From Porites lobata (lineage: Eukaryota; Cnidaria; Anthozoa; Scleractinia; Poritidae), in assembly GCA_942486035.1 (NCBI GenBank), contig CALNXK010000096.1, positions 70,001 to 134,000 of the forward strand: a DNA stretch of 64,000 nucleotides. Reading direction: 5' to 3'. The notes under the pieces were generated by a model, which did not search any database, was not told where the DNA came from, and saw only the letters and a program-made list of their open reading frames with translations. Every line of letters begins with the position of its first letter. Position 1 is the first letter of the stretch. Both the position numbers and the translations under genes were made by a program. Below, one piece after another: positions 34,962 through 46,595 of this stretch.

Positions 34962-37900
34962 ATGGAAGCGACCCAAGCAAATCTGGACATCAAGGTCACA
35001 CAGCTGAAAATGAGCATTGGAAAAACGAACACTATCGTAGAAGCAGGGAGGGCAGAAGCGATCGACAGACATCTTTCCACCTTACGGTCCCTCACTACAG
35101 AAATTAATCTAATGCGGCTAGAAGTAGAGGCGACAAAACTAGCAGCGAAGGAAGAGAATGCCGACATCGAGGCGTGGAATAGCGGGATTGACGCACAACT
35201 GGAAAAGGCAGATTACGAAGTGGATAAAATGCGCACATGGGTCGATGACCGAAAAAGAGAAGCAGAAGCAGTTGTCAAACAAGAAGAACTTAAGTTCCAC
35301 AAAGTGAAGATACAGATGCAGGCAGAAATCCAAGCTACGGCACACTCCCAAGAAGCAATGACGACGTCAAGCGACATACAAGCTAAGCTGCCTAAACTGA
35401 CCATAACGAAGTTCGACGGTACCTACAAAGACTGGCCACGATTTTAGGGACAGTTCACTGAAACAATCGATAAAACGAGCGTTCCACCGATCACGAAATT
35501 TTCCTACCTTGGAAAACTACTGGACTTCAAAGTAAAAAGAACAATAGAGGCATTGCCCTTCACAGCAGAGGGATACAATAGGGTGAAGAGTATCCTGAAC
35601 GAGAGGTTCGAAAAGGAGTCAGAAATCGTCAAAGCCTACATCAAAGAGATTCTGGATCTCCCCTCAATTTCAAGCGCAAACCCGAGGAAAATTGGTGAAT
35701 TTAGCGAAAAGCTAACGTATTGTGTGCAAGCTCTACAGACATTAAACAAACTGGAACAGGTCAATGGAGCGGCCTCCATGACTTTAGACAAATTGCCAGC
35801 GATCCGTGGAGATCTCGTCCGGATCGACCCAAGCTGGGAAAGCTGGCACCTTTCGAAACTTTCAAAGGCAGTTCGATTGTGGACCAGGAGGAATCCGGCA
35901 GATACAAACCAGCGCGAACAAACAGAACAACAAACAGCAAAACAGAACTTACGCCAGCAGGCAAGAATTTACCACACGCGTCGTGGCTCCGATTTAAAAC
36001 CCCACTGTTGGCCTTGCGTGTACTGCGGCAAAGATCACAAAGCCGTCGAATGTACAAAAGTGACAGATGTCTCTGATCGCAGACAAATTCTCCTCAACAA
36101 ACGTCTGTGTTTCAACTGCACCGCCGGAAACCATCGCGCCGTCTATTGTCCCAGCAAATCCGCCTGTCAACAATGCCGCAAGCGTCACCACACGTCCATT
36201 TGTGGGGCACCCAGGCAAAAAACTAATCAGCCAACACCTACGAGAGGGGTTGCCTTGACTACAAACCAAGTCGGAGAAGGTTTGTTTCCTGTCATCGTGA
36301 TAGAAGTCAATGGCATTAAATGTCGAGCACTCATCGATTCAGGAGCTGGGAGCTCATATGTATCAGTGAAACTGATCGAATTACTTCGCCTGAAGCCTGC
36401 TGATATCCAGACAAAAACAATCGATATGCTAATGTCTTCAAAAGTTGCCAGACTAGAAGTCTACGATCTTGAATTACAATCTGTTGACCATCAATATTCG
36501 CTGTCAGTCAAAGCGACCAAAGTAAACAAGACAGAACTGTTGTCTATTGACAACCCTAATTATCGCACGCTAATTGGAAAGTACTCACATTTGAAAGGCG
36601 TACATGTCAACGATGATGACACGAAAGCATCTCTTCCGGTCCACGTAGTGCTTGGCAGCGGAGAGTACGCCAGAATCAAAACTGAAATGAAACCGAGAAT
36701 CGGACGAGAAAATGACCCCGTAGCGGAACTCACCAAGTTCGGATGGTTCCTTATGTCCTCTGGAAAGGAGTTTGACAAAAACATCATGCTGTTTACCCAA
36801 ACAAGTCAAAGCAACTATGAAGAATTGTGCAAACTAGACATCTTGGGATTACGTGACGTGGCCGATCATGACCAGACAATGGTGTACGAAGAATTTAAAG
36901 AGCAATTAACGCGTTCGCAAGAGGGCTGGTACGAGACTACCTTGCCGTGGAAGGCAAATCACTCACCACTACCCTCAAACGAGGAAGGCAGCCTCAAGCG
37001 ACTCAAGAACCTAACCAGAAAACTCCAACGTGAAGATCTTACTGTCGAATACAATGGTATTATTCAGGAGCAGCTGACTGAAGGAGTTATCGAAAAGGCA
37101 CCCCCTGTTTCCCAGCCAGAAAAGGAGTTCTACATCCCTCACAAGTGCGTAATTCGCAAGTCCACTGAAACCACAAAGATGAGAATTGTTTATGACGCCT
37201 CTGCCCGAGCGGCACCCAATTCCCCGTCCCTGAACGACTGTTTGTACTCAGGACCCCCACTTCAGAACAGACTATGGGACGTGCTCGTCCAACAGAGAGC
37301 CTACCCAGTAGTCTTAGCGGGAGACATACAGAAAGCTTTCCTACAGATTCGAATCCATGAGAGCGAACGAGATGCACTTCGATTCCATTGGCAGACTGAC
37401 GGTACCTCTGAAGTGGAGACTTACAGGTTTACACGTGTGCTCTTTGGGCTTGGCCCTTCGCCTTTTCTGCTGGGCGGTGTGCTTGAATACCACTTCGATA
37501 GCTGGGCTCAGAGATACCCAGAAGAGGCTGAACGGTTGCGCTGAAGTTTCTACGTAGACGACTTGTTAACAGACGGTCAAAACGAGCAGCAAACTAAAGC
37601 GCGAAAAGAGATAGCGGAAGAGATCATGAGTGACGCCACATTCAAGCTACACAAGTGGCATTCCAACTGTCCAGAGCTTGAAGAAGACAGCCACCAACAA
37701 GAAACAGAAATACAAAGTACCCAGCTTAAAACGCGTGGAAAGAGCGCCAACTCTCCTGCAGAAGCCGAAGAGCAGTCGTGCGCAAAGCAACAGTTGTAAG
37801 TCAAGCCAAGTGAATCAAAACTATTAGGAGTCAAGTGGAACAAGGTTGAGGACACTATCGCTGTACAGTTTCCTGTCGTAAACACAAGTAGCGCAATATC

Positions 37901-40229
37901 AAAACGCGAAGTATTGGCCAAACTAGCGAAAGTATATGACCCTCTCGGCGTGGTTAGCCCTGTGACATTGCAAGGTAAACAAATCTACCGCAAAGTGTGC
38001 GACTACAAAGCAGCATGGGACACACCTATCCCAGAGAATCTCAGAGTACGATGGCTTAAGTGGGAACATTCACTCCCAGATGAAGTAACCATACGAAGAC
38101 CTATTGCACCACATCAGCAACCAGTTCTCTCGTTCGAGCTACATGTCTTCGGAGACACATCAACCCATGGAGTCGGAGCAGCGGTGTACTCGGTCGTACG
38201 CCAAGAAGATGGAATCACACAAACCCTTGTAGTAGCGAAAGCAAGATTGGCCAAAAGAAACCTAACCGTACCAAGGTTGGAGTTGGTCAGCGCCCACATG
38301 GCTACCAATTTAATTGTGAACGTAAGAAATGCGCTGAAAGATTTACCTGAGCCCACGGTCTACGGTTGGCTGGACAGCACCGTCGCCCTCCACTGGATAC
38401 TAGGAAATGGTCTGTACCGACAGTTCGTAGCTAACCGCGTGCAGAAGATAAAACAACACCCACAGATTCGGTGGAGACACGTGCCCACTAGCGATAACCC
38501 AGCAGACTTAGCGAGCCGAGGAGGCCAGGTTACTAATGCAGAGCTCTGGTGGAATGGCCCAGCATGGCTGCGTTATCCGGAGAATTGGCCAGAGAACCCA
38601 GTTACAGAAAAAACTCAAGCTTCTGAAGAAGAGGCGAAAGTAATCAGAGAAGTGTTTAGCCTAGCAAACGCACAACCTAAACAAGAACGAAACGTGTTCG
38701 ACGAACTCCTCGAGCGACATGATCTCCGTCGAACTCTACGTAGCCAAGCTTGGGTGCGACGTTTCACAACTCACAGAGCGCGCAAAGGACCACTAACTAG
38801 AGAAGACATACAAGAGTCGAAGAATTGGTGGATAAGAAGGGTCCAGTCCCAAGACTCGCAAAAGCCTCACTTTGAACAGACCAGGCGTGAACTCAACCTC
38901 GTTCCAAATGCTGACGGGGTGCTCGAATGTCATGACAGAGTTCAAGGACAGTACCCAGTCTACTTGCCACCTGGTAGCCTATTTACCAGAAAGCTTGTAC
39001 AGCGTACGCACGCCGAGACCTTACATGGAGGTGTATCCCTCAGCATGGCAGCAATCCGTGAAGAATACTGGATCCCAACTCTGAGACAGCTAGTTAAGTC
39101 TGTGCGATCCGCGTGTTGGGGCTGTAAACGTTTCAGAGCTTTACCTTTAACAGTACCACCCCCTGGACCGCTACCCACAGACCGTACCCATGGCAGGGCT
39201 CCCTTTGAAGTCATCGGAATAGACTTTGCGGGACCAATCTACTACAGACTGAGCCAGAAACGAGAAGGGAAAGCATACCTGGTGATATTCTCTTGCAGTC
39301 TGTCGAGAGCAGTACACCTAGAGCTGGTTCCCAACCTGGAAACTAGTACGTTCCTGCCGTGTCTCAAACGCCTCATAGCCAGACGAGGACGTCCGGCTGT
39401 CATTTACTCTGATAATGGTAGCACGTTTGTCAAAGCTGCCAAGTGGTTGAAGCAAGTACGAAGCGACGAGCAGTTGCAAGGATTCCTGGAGTCCCATGAC
39501 ATACAGTGGAAATTCAACCTAAGTCGCGCACCTTGGTGGGGCGGCCAATTTGAACGCCTGATCGGAATTGTGAAGACAGCGATGTACAAGGTCATAGGGG
39601 GAGCTACACTATCCTGGAGCGAATTGAATGAAGTAATCCTGGACGTAGAGACTCGGGTTAATCATCGCCCACTCGGTTACGTTGAAGACGATGTTGAGCT
39701 GCCCATCCTGACGCCGGCTAGCCTTATGTTCCAACGAACCAACCGGCTTCCTGAGGACCAGGCCTGGAGAATTCAAGACCCGAATTTGCGCAGACGAGCT
39801 AAATATTTGCAGACCTGCAAAGACCACATGTGGAACCGATGGCAACGTGAGTACCTAACCGCCCTGAGAGAGCGCCACAACCTTGTACACAAAACGGCAA
39901 ATGATCGAGTCAGAGTTGGCGACACTGTGCTAGTACGATCAGACAGCAAGAATCGAGGGAGGTGGCCACTAGCTGTTGTCCAACAGACCTACCCAGGACG
40001 TGACGGCCACATCCGTGCAGTGCAGCTGAGAACCAGTAAGGGAGTTATAGAGCGACCTGTTCAGCACCTGTACCCGTTGGAGTTGCAGTGCGAACCCACA
40101 GTGCCAGCAGGAAGAGAACAGCGGTTGAACCATAACGCGCCAATTTTCAGACCGAGAAGAACCGCTGCGGCTGCGGCAGCTGCCAGAATAAAGGAGATTG
40201 CTTATAATGAAGAAATTGAACAATTTTGA
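34962..40229 (+). pseudogene. BEL/Pao Gag-Pol polyprotein, one frame with three stops
   Basis: From the ATG at 34,962 to the TGA before 40,230 a single frame of about 1,755 codons is broken by TAG at 35445, TGA at 37542 and TAA at 37797. There is no frameshift. Order: Glu/Lys-rich coiled coil and DUF1759-like gag; Cys/His knuckles (CVYCGKDHKAVEC and CFNCTAGNHRAVYC, about 36,010-36,200); protease with ALIDSGAGSSYV (about 36,330); RT with FYVDDLL at about 37,550; RNase H with FGDTSTHGVGAAVYS; integrase zinc domain (THAETLHGG, CWGCKRF); DDE core with Asp in GIDFAGP (39,222), Asp in YSDNGST (39,411) and Glu in GGQFERLIG (39,552); then a DUF5641-like domain and an Ala-rich end. It would make the particle and cDNA and insert it. 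Each stop is a single-codon lesion. Confidence 0.93.
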
Positions 40230-40345
40230 ACTTGAACAGAGTGATTAATGGCGAAGTTTTCGATCTAGCCTTTGATTGTTTTCGGAATCGTAAAAATAGA
40301 TGTTTCAGTCTCCTGAGTATTGAATGCACCCTTGTATGCAATGCT

Positions 40346-40358
40346 GCATGGGGGAGTG
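40346..40358 (+). other. Polypurine tract of BEL element 2
   Basis: The G-rich GGGGGAGTG abuts the 3' LTR. Confidence 0.5.
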
Positions 40359-40682
40359 TGTCGGAGACTTCATGTTAAGTGACAATATAGTGACATGGAT
40401 GTTTAAATTAGGTCTGGATTTTATGATACAATGAACACTTTAGCTGCAAGAATTGATTGACCTTTTTCTGATTATCGCCTAGCAACAACCAATCATATCT
40501 AATGTATACTAGTATGAAATCTAGCGTTCTTTTCCGTGTTTTGAGAGAGTAGCTCTTGCACAACTGCTGTAACGAGTGAATACAAGTGAGCCAAGTGATT
40601 AAATACAATCGACTCTACTGATTGTCTTAGTGTAGCTTTCGTTGATCTGGAAACCCTAGTGAACGGGGCAAAGTTCTCAACA
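40359..40682 (+). repeat. 3' LTR of BEL element 2
   Basis: 324 bp, partner of the 5' LTR, followed by the target duplication CTTT. Confidence 0.94.
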
Positions 40683-40760
40683 CTTTAACACAAATATAGA
40701 AATTTATTGTGCAACTATAGAAAATACAGTAGTATCCCATATATCATACAGGCTATGTGT

Positions 40761-41494
40761 TCACTCTAAGAAAATTTTAAGTCTGATATCTCGGTGGCCC
40801 GTACACTCCATAATCAACTTATCTGAGATTCCTTTTTCCAGTCCACGTGTTGCTCTAGTGGCCGTCAGACTGTGATTGCTGAATTCACCCTGTAGGTCTG
40901 CATCTTTACACATTTTGCTAACAACGTTTCCAAGCTTGTTATGTCCAACACACAGGAAAAAATAACAGATTCCCATTTTTGGATATTTTAGGGTATTCAA
41001 AGAATACCCACAAAAATCCCAAATTTGGAAGAGTGAGACAAGTCCCAATCAGGGAACTTGGTTGGGAATTCCCTGATTGGGACTTGTCTCACTTTGCCAA
41101 ATTTGGGATTTTTATGGGTATTCTTTAAATACCCTAAAATATCCAAAAATGGGAATCCGTTATTTTTTCCTGTGACAGGAGTCGATGTAAACCAAACTGC
41201 AAAAATTAACAGTGAAAATAAAAATATGAAACAAAGCTGAAACTTCTAATTACCGTCTCCGGCTTGCGACCATTAAAACTGACTGACATTTTTATCCTCT
41301 TGCACCCGAATTGTAAATGATCTATATTTATAGGTATCGTACCTTCATCCGTAGACTTGTATTTCTGTCGTGGAGTGAGGTAGAATACATTGTTTTCTAA
41401 AGTCTCCCACTAACTCTTCCAAATTCAACTCAGGGGAAAAAGGCTCCTGAGAGAAAGTATTTTGCGTTAGGAAAATTTCGTCGTCACTATCCAT
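40761..41494 (-). pseudogene. Crypton-like tyrosine recombinase (DUF3504 type) fragment
   Basis: On minus, 40,950-40,761 reads GHNKLGNVVSKMCKDADLQG, then FSNHSLTATRATRGLEKGI and a MECTGH box. This matches the C-terminal part of DUF3504/Crypton-type tyrosine recombinases, where NHS-[LI]-R-x-T and x-GH blocks hold the active-site Arg and His. Here the first Arg position reads Thr, so activity is doubtful. A large palindrome (40951-41174) splits the exon. Coding text resembling the family (WFTSTP) resumes beyond it at 41,175-41,195 after the acceptor TTTTTGCAG. A separate N-terminal exon begins at ATG 41,494 (MDSDDEIFLTQNTFSQEPFS) and has a GTACG donor near 41,340. Middle exons are missing or unseen. 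Confidence 0.6.
40951..41174. mobile_element. Long foldback, arms about 105 bp, inserted in recombinase exon
   Basis: Left arm 40951-41056 starts CACAGGAAAAAATAAC and is repeated inverted at about 41070-41174, with only a few mismatches and a 13-bp loop. ACA flanks both sides, a 3-bp target duplication. Internally each arm has its own words AGGGTATTC/GAATACCC. No ORF of its own. Confidence 0.85.
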
Positions 41495-43066
41495 TGCCGC
41501 TCTCACAAGTGTACTGGCCCCCCAAAAAATACCAAGACAAAAATAAAAAAACACAAAAGATTTGAAATTTGATTGTTGTCGGCTTAGCAAACAAACAATG
41601 CGCTATTGTTCTCCGTTTCTCACCTAAGTGAGAACAAGTGGTTTGAACAAATTATGACTAGTGAAACGCCCTTTCTCGATTCTGTGTGAAAACCTTTACA
41701 ATACTTACAATGAAATACGTCATTGTCTGCGGTCGGATGAAAAAATGACAAACAAACAGATGTCAAAAACAAGTGGCCAATTATTGCCCTTTGAAAGACG
41801 GCCTTTATGTAACCTATACCTCATGAATAATATCATGAAATAAGTTAGATAAACCCCTCGAACATCGGTATTAATCCATATACATCCCTTGGGCTTAATA
41901 CCTCCGTTCTCGGGCTTTACCTCTCACTTAATCATTTACATACTCTTATTTTTCATAATGTTAAAGCTCATTTATCTATTTTCCTTATGTCACTTGCAAA
42001 ATCCCCTCAATCACGATCTTCCAAGCTTTTTTGCCCGAATAGTTTTCACCTTACATCATAACCAATTTGCTGCAACATACACACACTAATTTCCTTTTTG
42101 AAACGTGAGAATTTTTTCCAAGAACCCTGCCAACACAATTTCTTTCCTCACATACACGCAACAATATAAGATTTTTCCCTACTAATATCACCTATAAAAG
42201 ATAAGCTTATTACTTCCTTTGAGTAGGCATAACAATTCTCTTCAGGTATTTCCTTGCAACATTATTTCCCCTCAAAATCAGTCTGCAACATATTTTTTTC
42301 TCTTGAAATCACCCAGTATGCCCCCAAACTCAATAATATTATCCCCTCCCTTGCAATGTCTCTTTCCATTCTTTTTACAATAATTGTAATACACTTAACT
42401 ATCACAAAGCAATACAAAATACTTCTACTTTTTTATTATTTTATTCCATCTGTAAAACCACAACACCCTTACTGTATTAATATCTACCTAATCCTCATAT
42501 TACTTATCCATTCTTGCACCCAAGCCCCACTTCCTCAAAAAATACTTAATGTGTTACTTCTTAACGGTCAGTTAAACATACAAACTATGCATTCACTAAC
42601 CATTCCTTAAATTCCTGTGCTCAAAAAATGAGTTACATATATGCCAATCCCTACTTATTGCAAAGGTTATAAAATATCCCACACTTTAACAATCTCCAAA
42701 CAGGTTTAACAAATTTCCCTGCAAAAGTTTTAACAGACCTTTAGCAAGAACAACAACAACTGTAACAAAAACATCACAAAAACAATGTTTAAATTGCCAA
42801 ACAACAACTTTTTTTGCATGCATCACACTCATTTCCTTGACATTACTGCACAACTACAACATGAAAATCCCTTCATTTTTTCTCAACAACGTTGATATGA
42901 ATTTCGTGACAAAAGCTGATCTCCCTCCCTATGTCAATCTCTACAAATACCACATGAAGATTAACCTATTGTTGTCGTTTCTTCTTATTATTATTAATAT
43001 TATTGTTATTATTATCATCATTATCATTACCACTATTATAAGTGTTATCACTATTACATTTAATAG
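41495..43066. other. Gene-free AT-rich stretch with degenerate (ATT)n
   Basis: No recognisable coding domain. A degenerate ATT/ATC microsatellite covers about 42,986-43,045, just before the first candidate host exon. Confidence 0.5.
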
Positions 43067-43146
43067 ACTGCTGACTGCTGTTGATAAGGAAGAAGAAGGC
43101 TGCTTTCTCTGGATTGCTGACCACCAGTCTCCTGAATCTCAGAAAG
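43067..43146 (+). CDS. Putative exon A of an unidentified host gene
   Basis: Preceded by TTTAATAG and followed by GTACAA. The open frame reads LLTAVDKEEEGCFLWIADHQ then SPESQK. I do not recognise a domain. The next coding segment is uncertain: an open stretch at about 43,281-43,370 could be an exon but does not keep phase with the following one. Confidence 0.3.
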
Positions 43147-43592
43147 GTACAAAAATGAAAAACTTTAAGTTTGACTTAACGCAAACAGTCTATTTATTGC
43201 ATACACAATGGCAACATTGCTTTTTTAAACATAATACAAATAAACCTAAATATCATTTACTTGTGTTCTCTATCTTTAAGTGCAACTGAAGTTCAGCATT
43301 ATGCCAGGAACAGTACTGATTTTATCTCCGTCATTAAGTCTGGCTGCACCACAGTGTGTGTAGATATTTGAAAGTAAGTTTAATTAAAACATGCATTTTT
43401 CAAGGATCATATTCCCCTTTCTTTGGTTTGTGCTACCTCGTAGTAGTTACAGGGAACATAATCCTAATCATTATTGACAAAACTTCTTTTTTGTTCATGG
43501 CATTTATTCGAATTGTACTATCTGACTACCTTTTTTTTCATTAATACTAATGCTTGTGAAATTAATTTAAACAATTTGTTTCCCAATTGCAG

Positions 43593-43945
43593 TCTTAGAG
43601 GAAAAGCCTTTTGTTGGTGCCACCAAAACAGCAAAAGAGATTTGCATGGCACTTAAAGAAGAAAGGTAAGTTTCCAGCTAGAATATTTTATTAATTGGAA
43701 CCAATGCACTTGTTATGTATTGTAATAGTTATTTGTGTTTATTGTTTGGTGGTAAAAGCTCGATATTGTGTGTTACCTTAATTTCTTTTTTAACTGTTTG
43801 TAACCTTTCTTAGGCTGACCGATACCCTATAAGCATTGTTTTTACTTTAACTTTATGAAATAACATAAGTAATTTTGTCTTAACCAGGGAAAGGTTGAGA
43901 GCAAGGTGGGCTCAGAGGGGAGACAAGTTGAACCCGATTGAAGAG
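43593..43945 (+). CDS. Putative exons C and D of an unidentified host gene
   Basis: Exon 43593-43665 lies between AATTGCAG and GTAAGT. Exon 43888-43945 lies between TTAACCAG and GTTTGT. They join in phase: EEKPFVGATKTAKEICMALK and then EERERLRARWAQRGDKLNP with IEE. The segment is charged and helical-looking. It has good splice consensus on all four borders, better than chance would suggest, and no repeat features. The function is unknown. I saw no match to transposase blocks. Confidence 0.45.
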
Positions 43946-44573
43946 GTTTGTACATATTCTCATGGTTATTTAGCAATTAATGAATGAGGCTGAGTAGGGA
44001 ATGAAGAATTTGCCAGATCGAGGAGGATGTTATCCACCGAGGCCTTGATAGTGGATGTTAAGAAGATAAAGGGCTGGTCTGCAAATATACTTCAAATAGC
44101 AGATGTTGTCCGTCGAGGTGTCTCCTTGCTATGTTTTTAGACAATAGTTAGCTGTGAAACGAGTAAAATGTTCCGCAGAGTGTTATGCAATTTTTGTTTT
44201 CACAACCAAAACAACTCCACTTCGTCCTTAGGTCTTCTCGGTGAACAGTGCATTAACCTGCAAATGTGCTGCACTTTTGACATCACTGGTTGGTTTATTG
44301 CAAAATTTTTCCAAATTTGCTCAACAATAGCTGCTTATGCTGAATTATGCGTGTGCTTTTAGCCAGCTTATAGGTATATTCTGGGTAATTAACATAAAAC
44401 ATTTCTTTTAACTGTTAAGCAGCCACTTGTTAAGTGGTCGCTTCAAGTCTAAACTGTATGAATCTGGTACATCAACAATTGTCTGATCCAATGCAGGATT
44501 TTGCTGCAGGTTTGACAACCATTGTACAAAAGGTTACGTTTTTAAATTCATTCAGCTTTGTTTGTTATCATAG

Positions 44574-44615
44574 TCTACAGATTTGGATGAAAGTGGAGAT
44601 GGGGATGACAATGAG
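44574..44615 (+). CDS. Putative exon E, acidic
   Basis: Between ATCATAG and GTATGC, 42 bp, phase 0 to 0, reading STDLDESGDGDDNE. It keeps phase with exon D. Confidence 0.4.
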
Positions 44616-44692
44616 GTATGCACATTCATTGTCCACTGTTGGTCTTGGTCATTCTGAGACGTTTGGGATGTTTAGCTTAAGAAGTGATAAAC

Positions 44693-44950
44693 TGCAACCC
44701 TGGACAAATCCTGTAGAGACACATTACAAAAATAGCCTTTTTGCACTCACTCTGACAAAAATGCTGACCATCGCAAATTAAAAGACCTTTTCCCCATCCC
44801 CTATTGCAATGTTGTTTGTAGTAACACAAGAAAATGCACACATGAGCTGTTATGCCAAAACAACATTGCAGCAGGGCTGGGGAGGGGGGTGGTATTGTGT
44901 ATCATTTATGAAGCAGTTCTGCAACATCCTGCAAATAGCATGTGTGATGA
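44693..44950. mobile_element. MITE related to the one in BEL element 1
   Basis: Starts CAACCCTGGACAAATCC then GTAGAGACA, close to the terminus at 11,502. The interior shares CCCCTATTG, a GTTGT/ACAAC pair and GGGGAGGGGGG in the same order. The right end is degraded. It lies in an intron of the putative host gene. Confidence 0.55.
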
Positions 44951-45413
44951 CCTGAAATTTATATAGCCTGGTTGTTAATTTTTTTAAGGAAATGTTTATC
45001 AGCCAGCATGTTAAGTAGTCATTAATTGTTTTAAGATGCAGTGCAATGTTTGTGTTGAATTTCTACCGGCACTGTACAATGGTTTCTCATTTTCTTGCTT
45101 ACAAAGAGACTTATTTGGAGCAGTTTCTTCCCTGGTGTTTACATGACAGCCGATTGTTTTGAAAATTACAATATTTACAATGCAAATGCATTTCTCTCCC
45201 AGTATGTCTGGATATCAAAAACAATTGTTTTTAATACATTGATACATACATTTATAAATATATCCTATGTGTAGGGAGGCCCTTTGTTTTAATAATCATA
45301 ACAATGTGCCTATGATGTAAAATCTAGGAGAGGTTCCTGAATCTGACCCTATGTTCCCGTTGCCACCCAAATAATCTAATTAGAATCTTTTACTTTTTTA
45401 AAATTTGTTTCAG

Positions 45414-45437
45414 AACGAGGACAGTGAATCCACTGAG
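45414..45437 (+). CDS. Putative micro-exon F, acidic
   Basis: 24 bp between TTGTTTCAG and GTATGC, phase 0 to 0, reading NEDSESTE. It continues the acidic run of exon E. Confidence 0.4.
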
Positions 45438-45499
45438 GTATGCATAATGTTCACAATTTCTTGCATTGAAGCTATTTACTAAAACTATAATCCCTCTGG

Positions 45500-46190
45500 C
45501 TGGGCTTGCTTGATCTGGACCGGCTACACTGGATTTGATCTGGACTGGTTGGACTGAGATTTGATCTGGACTGGTCAGAATGGATTTGATCTGGACTGGT
45601 TGGACTGGATTTGATCTGGACTGACTGGACTGGATTTGATCTGGACTGGTCGGACTGGATTTGATCTGGATTGACTGGACTGGTCGGACTGGATTTATTC
45701 TGGACTGGATTTGATCTGGATTGACTGGACTGGATTTGATCTGGATTGATGGGACTGGATTTGATCTGGACTGGTCGGACTGGATTTGATGTAGACTGGT
45801 TGGACTGGACTGGATTTGATCTGGACTGACTGGACTGGATTTGATCTGGACTGGTCGGACTGGATTTGATCTGAATTGACTGGACTGGATTTGATCTGGA
45901 TTGATGGGACTGGATTTGATCTGGACTGGTCGGACTGGATTTGATGTGGACTGGTTGGACTGGATTTGATCTGGATTGACTGGACTGGATTTGATGTGGA
46001 CTGACTGGACTGGATTTGATGTGGACTGGTTGGACTGGATTTGATCTGGATTGACTGGACTGGATTTGATCTGGACTGACTGGACTGGATTTGATGTGGA
46101 CTGGTTGGACTGGATTTGATCTGGATTGACTGGACTGGATTTGATCTGGATTGACTGGACTGGATTTGATCTGGACTGGCTTAAGTGGGT
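45500..46190. repeat. 25-bp minisatellite, about 27 copies
   Basis: The unit TGGACTGGATTTGATCTGG plus RYTGRY (25 bp) is repeated in tandem with few variants, mainly CTGGA/GTGGA and ACTGAC/ACTGGT/ATTGAC. Early units near 45,500-45,700 are less regular, and the array fades into single ACTGG words near 46,250. It sits in the intron between exons F and G. Confidence 0.92.
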
Positions 46191-46522
46191 TTGTGTGTAG
46201 TGTGGTCTGGCTAACGTGGTACTACATTGGTTGGTGTGGATTGGGTGGACTAGGTACTTAGGGTAAATAAATAGTAGGGCAAGACTTGCTTAAACAAATA
46301 GAACAAATAACTTATTAATATCATGAATTTCCATGAACGATAATCATTAAGCATTGATAAATAATTGTAAACACAGTAAAGTCGATTAAAGATTAACTTG
46401 AATGTAAGTAAGCTTAATTTCAATGTTAAATTGCCCGCCGGTCCATTCGAAGGTCTTCCCAGAGGAAGAATGACAGTAGACCTTTCTACTGTTATACTTC
46501 CTCTGTGCCCTTTTTTTTGTAG

Positions 46523-46595
46523 GTTACATTTGGATCAGTAGAAACAGGGTCAACTGATGATTTGTCGGCGACAATTGAAGATTTGAAGGAAGACG
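46523..46595 (+). CDS. Putative exon G
   Basis: Between TTTTGTAG and GTATGC, 73 bp, phase 0 to 1, reading VTFGSVETGSTDDLSATIED then LKED. It keeps phase with exon F and with the exon at 51942. The ORF just downstream at 46,703-46,897 is Arg/Lys-rich and in a different phase, so I do not join it. Confidence 0.42.

Larger units (their letters stand above)
34554..40682 (+). mobile_element. BEL/Pao LTR retrotransposon 2, young and near-complete
   Basis: LTRs at 34554-34876 (323 bp) and 40359-40682 (324 bp), with TGTCGG...CAACA ends. They differ by only two substitutions and one single-base indel. CTTT flanks both sides (34550-34553 and 40683-40686), a 4-bp target duplication, within the 4-6 bp range of BEL elements. 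The interior is one frame holding gag, protease, RT, RNase H and integrase, with no envelope. This is the most recent retroelement insertion in the window. Confidence 0.95.

Noticed and set aside
40156..40191. Ala-run near the end of BEL element 2 as a separate feature
   Set aside because: It is a GCN-repeat tail of the polyprotein and needs no separate call.
42254..42610. Hydrophobic ORF as a membrane protein
   Set aside because: Ile/Leu/Tyr content follows from AT-rich composition. No start context or conserved motif.
43281..43373. Exon between exon A and exon C
   Set aside because: Possible splice sites exist, but the only open frame contains a TGA or breaks phase with exon C.
45500..46190. 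CRISPR array
   Set aside because: Units are contiguous 25-bp tandem copies with no unique spacers, in a eukaryotic intron.
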